Shown here piece after piece: positions 7,411 to 8,613 of a DNA stretch of 8,613 bases; position 1 is the first letter of the stretch; the number at the start of each line of letters is the position of its first letter. The stretch spans positions 1-8,613 of the forward strand of contig JAHZNX010000083.1 of NCBI GenBank assembly GCA_020028375.1, written 5' to 3'. Source of the DNA: Betaproteobacteria bacterium. Lineage in GTDB: Bacteria; Pseudomonadota; Gammaproteobacteria; Burkholderiales; SG8-41. A program made the translations under genes and the position numbers. The notes below the pieces were generated by a model. It saw nothing but the letters and a program-made list of their open reading frames with translations. It was not told the origin of the DNA and ran no database searches.

Positions 7411-7450
7411 TTCCCCCTCTCCGCTCGGGAGAGGGGGAAGGGGTGAGGGG
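7411..7450. repeat. REP-like palindrome (CCCTCTCC / GGAGAGGG type)
   Basis: TTCCCCCTCTCC (7411-7422) and GGAGAGGGGGAA (7428-7439) are a perfect 12-bp inverted repeat around a GCTCG loop, followed by GGGGTGAGGGG (7440-7450). Palindromes built of CCCTCTCC/GGAGAGGG next to GGGTGAGGG are a familiar dispersed intergenic type in Proteobacteria. It lies between the zinc-ribbon gene and gcvT, and would form a very stable RNA stem in any transcript crossing the gap. No T-tract follows on either strand. Copy number in the genome cannot be judged here. Confidence 0.65.
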
Positions 7451-7482
7451 TCGAGCGGCGTCAGGCATTTTCACGACGCTCG

Positions 7483-8310
7483 TCAGGGTGGCGGAGCGGG
7501 CAGGAGATCGAGGCGGAAGCCCGCGGGGCTGAGATCGCCGGTATCGAGGTCGAGCCGGACCGTGATCTCGGCGTTGGCGGGCAGCCCCGATGCGACATCC
7601 TCGCCGCGCTCCAGGTACTCCTTTGGCAGGAAGACGCGCCGCGCCAGCGTGTGCTCCTTGGTGTTGGTGAGCACGAGGTCGAGCGCGGGATAGCCGAGAT
7701 CGTGCCCGGCGTGGTTGCGCAGCGTCGCGGTGAGTTGGATCAATCCCGGCCGCGCGGGGTCGGTCACCTGCAAGTCGGATGCTTCGATCGCGATCAGCCG
7801 CGGGCGTTGCGGCGGGAGCACCTTGCATTGGAGCGCATCGCACAGCTTCACGAGGTAGGGTTTGAGCACGGGGTAGTGCACGGCCAGGTCGGCGCGGTAG
7901 TAATAGGCGGCCTGCCCGGCGAGCGCGAATACTAGCAGCGCGGCCCCCACCGCCCACAGCCGGTCGCGCCGCATCTGGGCGGGATCGGCGAACAGCTGCT
8001 CGTCGAGGGAAAGCTGTTCCGGCTCCGGCCCGTAATCCTTCCCTCCCCCTGCCGCCTCGGGCGCGCGCGCCGGCGCTCCCTGCGGCGCCGCGGCCATCTG
8101 CGCGGGCTCGACCGGCTCGAGCCGGAAGGCGCCTGATTCGCCTGCGCGTCCCTCCGCCGCGTCCGGCGCGGTCTCCGGCAGCGCAGCGAGCGCCCTGAGA
8201 CCGTCGAATACAGTTGCGCAGCGGCCGCAGCGCACCTGGCCCTGATGGACCTGCAGCTGCTCCGGCGTGACGCGGAAGTGGGTTCCGCAGGCCGGGCACT
8301 GGGTAATCAT
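7483..8310 (-). CDS. MJ0042-type zinc-ribbon, DUF3426 membrane protein
   Basis: A 275-residue protein of unknown precise function, of a type widespread in Betaproteobacteria. The N-terminus MITQCPACGTHFRV...VRCGRC has CxxC pairs at Cys5/Cys8 and Cys28/Cys31, the MJ0042 zinc-finger pattern. Residues about 40-110 are low-complexity, rich in Ala, Pro and acidic residues, probably disordered. One membrane segment, LWAVGAALLVFALAGQAAYYY, lies at about 118-138. The remaining ~135 residues form the DUF3426-like domain, with LCDALQCKVLPP containing Cys157 and Cys162 and then beta-rich sequence (LTATLRNHAGHDLGYPALDLVLT). The likely topology is zinc ribbon in the cytosol and C-domain outside. The ATG at 8310 is chosen because it places CxxC immediately at the N-terminus as in homologues; an in-frame ATG at 8403 would reach into repeat DNA. 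There is no good Shine-Dalgarno. It lies upstream of gcvT on the same strand, across a 162-base gap. Confidence 0.85.
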   Translation of the reverse strand: MITQCPACGTHFRVTPEQLQVHQGQVRCGRCATVFDGLRALAALPETAPDAAEGRAGESGAFRLEPVEPAQMAAAPQGAPARAPEAAGGGKDYGPEPEQLSLDEQLFADPAQMRRDRLWAVGAALLVFALAGQAAYYYRADLAVHYPVLKPYLVKLCDALQCKVLPPQRPRLIAIEASDLQVTDPARPGLIQLTATLRNHAGHDLGYPALDLVLTNTKEHTLARRVFLPKEYLERGEDVASGLPANAEITVRLDLDTGDLSPAGFRLDLLPAPPP

Positions 8311-8360
8311 GCCGGTTGCCACGAACCTAGAGTCCCTAACATGATGAAACACGCGTGCGT

Positions 8361-8455
8361 TGCGAGCCAAAATCGGTGATGGCGCGAAGCGAGGTGCAGC
8401 CAATATGTCGATATTGGCAAGCCGAGCGACAAAGTCAGCGCCGATTTTGGCCGCA
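8361..8455 (+). repeat. Repeat unit A with nested hairpins
   Basis: The outer arms GCCAAAATCGG (8366-8376) and CCGATTTTGGC (8441-8451) are exact inverses, extended by TGCG/CGCA past one bulged A. Inside are box 1 GCGCGAAGC (8382-8390), a perfect 8-bp hairpin GCCAATAT-GTCG-ATATTGGC (8399-8418), and box 2 GCGACAAAG (8426-8434). The unit thus folds as a hairpin inside a longer stem, in either DNA or RNA. Confidence 0.7.
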
Positions 8456-8501
8456 ACCCCGGCGCAGGCATCAGAATATCCAATGGCATCTCTGGGGCTG
8501 G

Positions 8502-8592
8502 CACGAGTTTTGGCCCATGGCTTTGTCGCAAGTCCCTTGCTTAGTCGGTCTAAGCGGCGGGCCTTGCTTCGCGCCCTGAGCCAAAATCGTGA
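8502..8592 (-). repeat. Repeat unit B, inverted copy of unit A core
   Basis: Read on the minus strand it has box 1 GCGCGAAGC (8574-8566), a 6-bp hairpin GCTTAG-accga-CTAAGC (8555-8539) and box 2 GCGACAAAG (8529-8521), in the same order and at similar spacing as in unit A. The outer arms are CACGAGTTTTGGCCCA (8502-8517) and TGAGCCAAAATCGTGA (8577-8592), near-exact inverses of each other. The hairpin stem sequence differs wholly from that of unit A while both boxes are identical. Confidence 0.65.
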
Positions 8593-8613
8593 CAGCGCAT
8601 CGCGCGTTTCATC

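Larger units (their letters stand above)
8343..8613. repeat. Composite inverted-repeat element, uncharacterised (MITE/REP-like)
   Basis: This ~270-base gene-free stretch is an imperfect large inverted repeat. Its left end GATGAAACACGCG (8343-8355) matches the reverse complement of the right end (8601-8613) at 12 of 13 positions. The similarity continues for about 20 bases (TGCGTTG against TGCGCTG after one extra base). Inside lie two oppositely oriented units (8361-8455 and 8502-8592) and a 46-base centre (8456-8501) in which I see nothing. AT content is higher than in the flanking genes. There is no transposase gene. The short open frames crossing it on both strands (8307-8531 minus, 8355-8579 plus) overlap palindromes and lack support. 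The right end coincides with the window edge, so the element may be longer. Confidence 0.65.

Noticed and set aside
7321..7482. Glycine riboswitch upstream of gcvT, suggested by GGAGAG followed by ACCGAAGG on the minus strand
   Set aside because: Both short motifs occur, but GGAGAG is an arm of the REP-like palindrome and CCG of CCGAAGG is an arm of the 9-bp dyad. The GCAA and CTCAGGTA...GGAC elements of the aptamer are missing.
8307..8579. Small open frames on both strands in the repeat region (74 aa each)
   Set aside because: They read through palindromes and both strands are open at once. No ribosome binding site or domain is visible, and the hairpin conservation explains the sequence better than coding does.
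8361..8592. CRISPR array or integron attC sites
   Set aside because: There are only two units, in opposite orientation, without uniform spacers; the RYYYAAC/GTTRRRY core sites of attC are absent.
8502..8613. tRNA or other known RNA gene at the right edge
   Set aside because: No cloverleaf, T-loop or CCA pattern could be fitted; the pairing is that of nested simple hairpins.

Overview
The window is GC-rich (about two thirds G+C by eye), densely coded, and reads as chromosomal DNA of a proteobacterium, most likely a betaproteobacterium. The basis is the kind of ApaH, Tpx, MscL and PfkB-family proteins present, and an MJ0042/DUF3426 zinc-ribbon membrane protein of the sort common in that class. 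No phage, plasmid or transposase gene is visible. The taxonomic call is an inference from protein style, not from a marker search.

Layout, left to right. Positions 3-737 (+) hold the 3' part of apaH (diadenosine tetraphosphatase). It converges on a PfkB-family kinase gene (766-1701, -). Next is tpx (thiol peroxidase, 1793-2293, -), divergent from mscL (large-conductance mechanosensitive channel, 2452-2868, +). Convergent with mscL is a complete glycine cleavage operon on the minus strand, transcribed gcvT (7320-6217), gcvH (6175-5786), gcvPA (5785-4400), gcvPB (4395-2947). A plausible intrinsic terminator lies just after gcvPB. Upstream of gcvT, a 162-base gap carries two perfect hairpins, one of them REP-like. 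Then comes the MJ0042 zinc-ribbon/DUF3426 membrane protein gene (7483-8310, -).

The glycine cleavage genes work as one unit. GcvPA and GcvPB form the PLP-dependent decarboxylase (P-protein split in two), GcvH carries the lipoyl arm, and GcvT passes the methylene group to tetrahydrofolate. The L-protein (lipoamide dehydrogenase) is not in the window and is presumably supplied from elsewhere. The other genes are housekeeping or stress genes: alarmone/dinucleotide hydrolysis, peroxide detoxification and osmotic-shock relief.

The least ordinary part is the last ~270 bases (8343-8613). It has no convincing gene and is a composite inverted repeat. Two ~90-base units in opposite orientation each carry the boxes GCGCGAAGC and GCGACAAAG around a central hairpin, and each is bounded by GCCAAAATCG-type arms. 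The whole is enclosed by ~20-base terminal inverted repeats beginning GATGAAAC. The central hairpin is kept in both units although its stem sequence is different, which suggests selection for a folded DNA or RNA structure. It looks like an uncharacterised dispersed palindromic element (MITE/REP-like). Its true right end may lie beyond the window.
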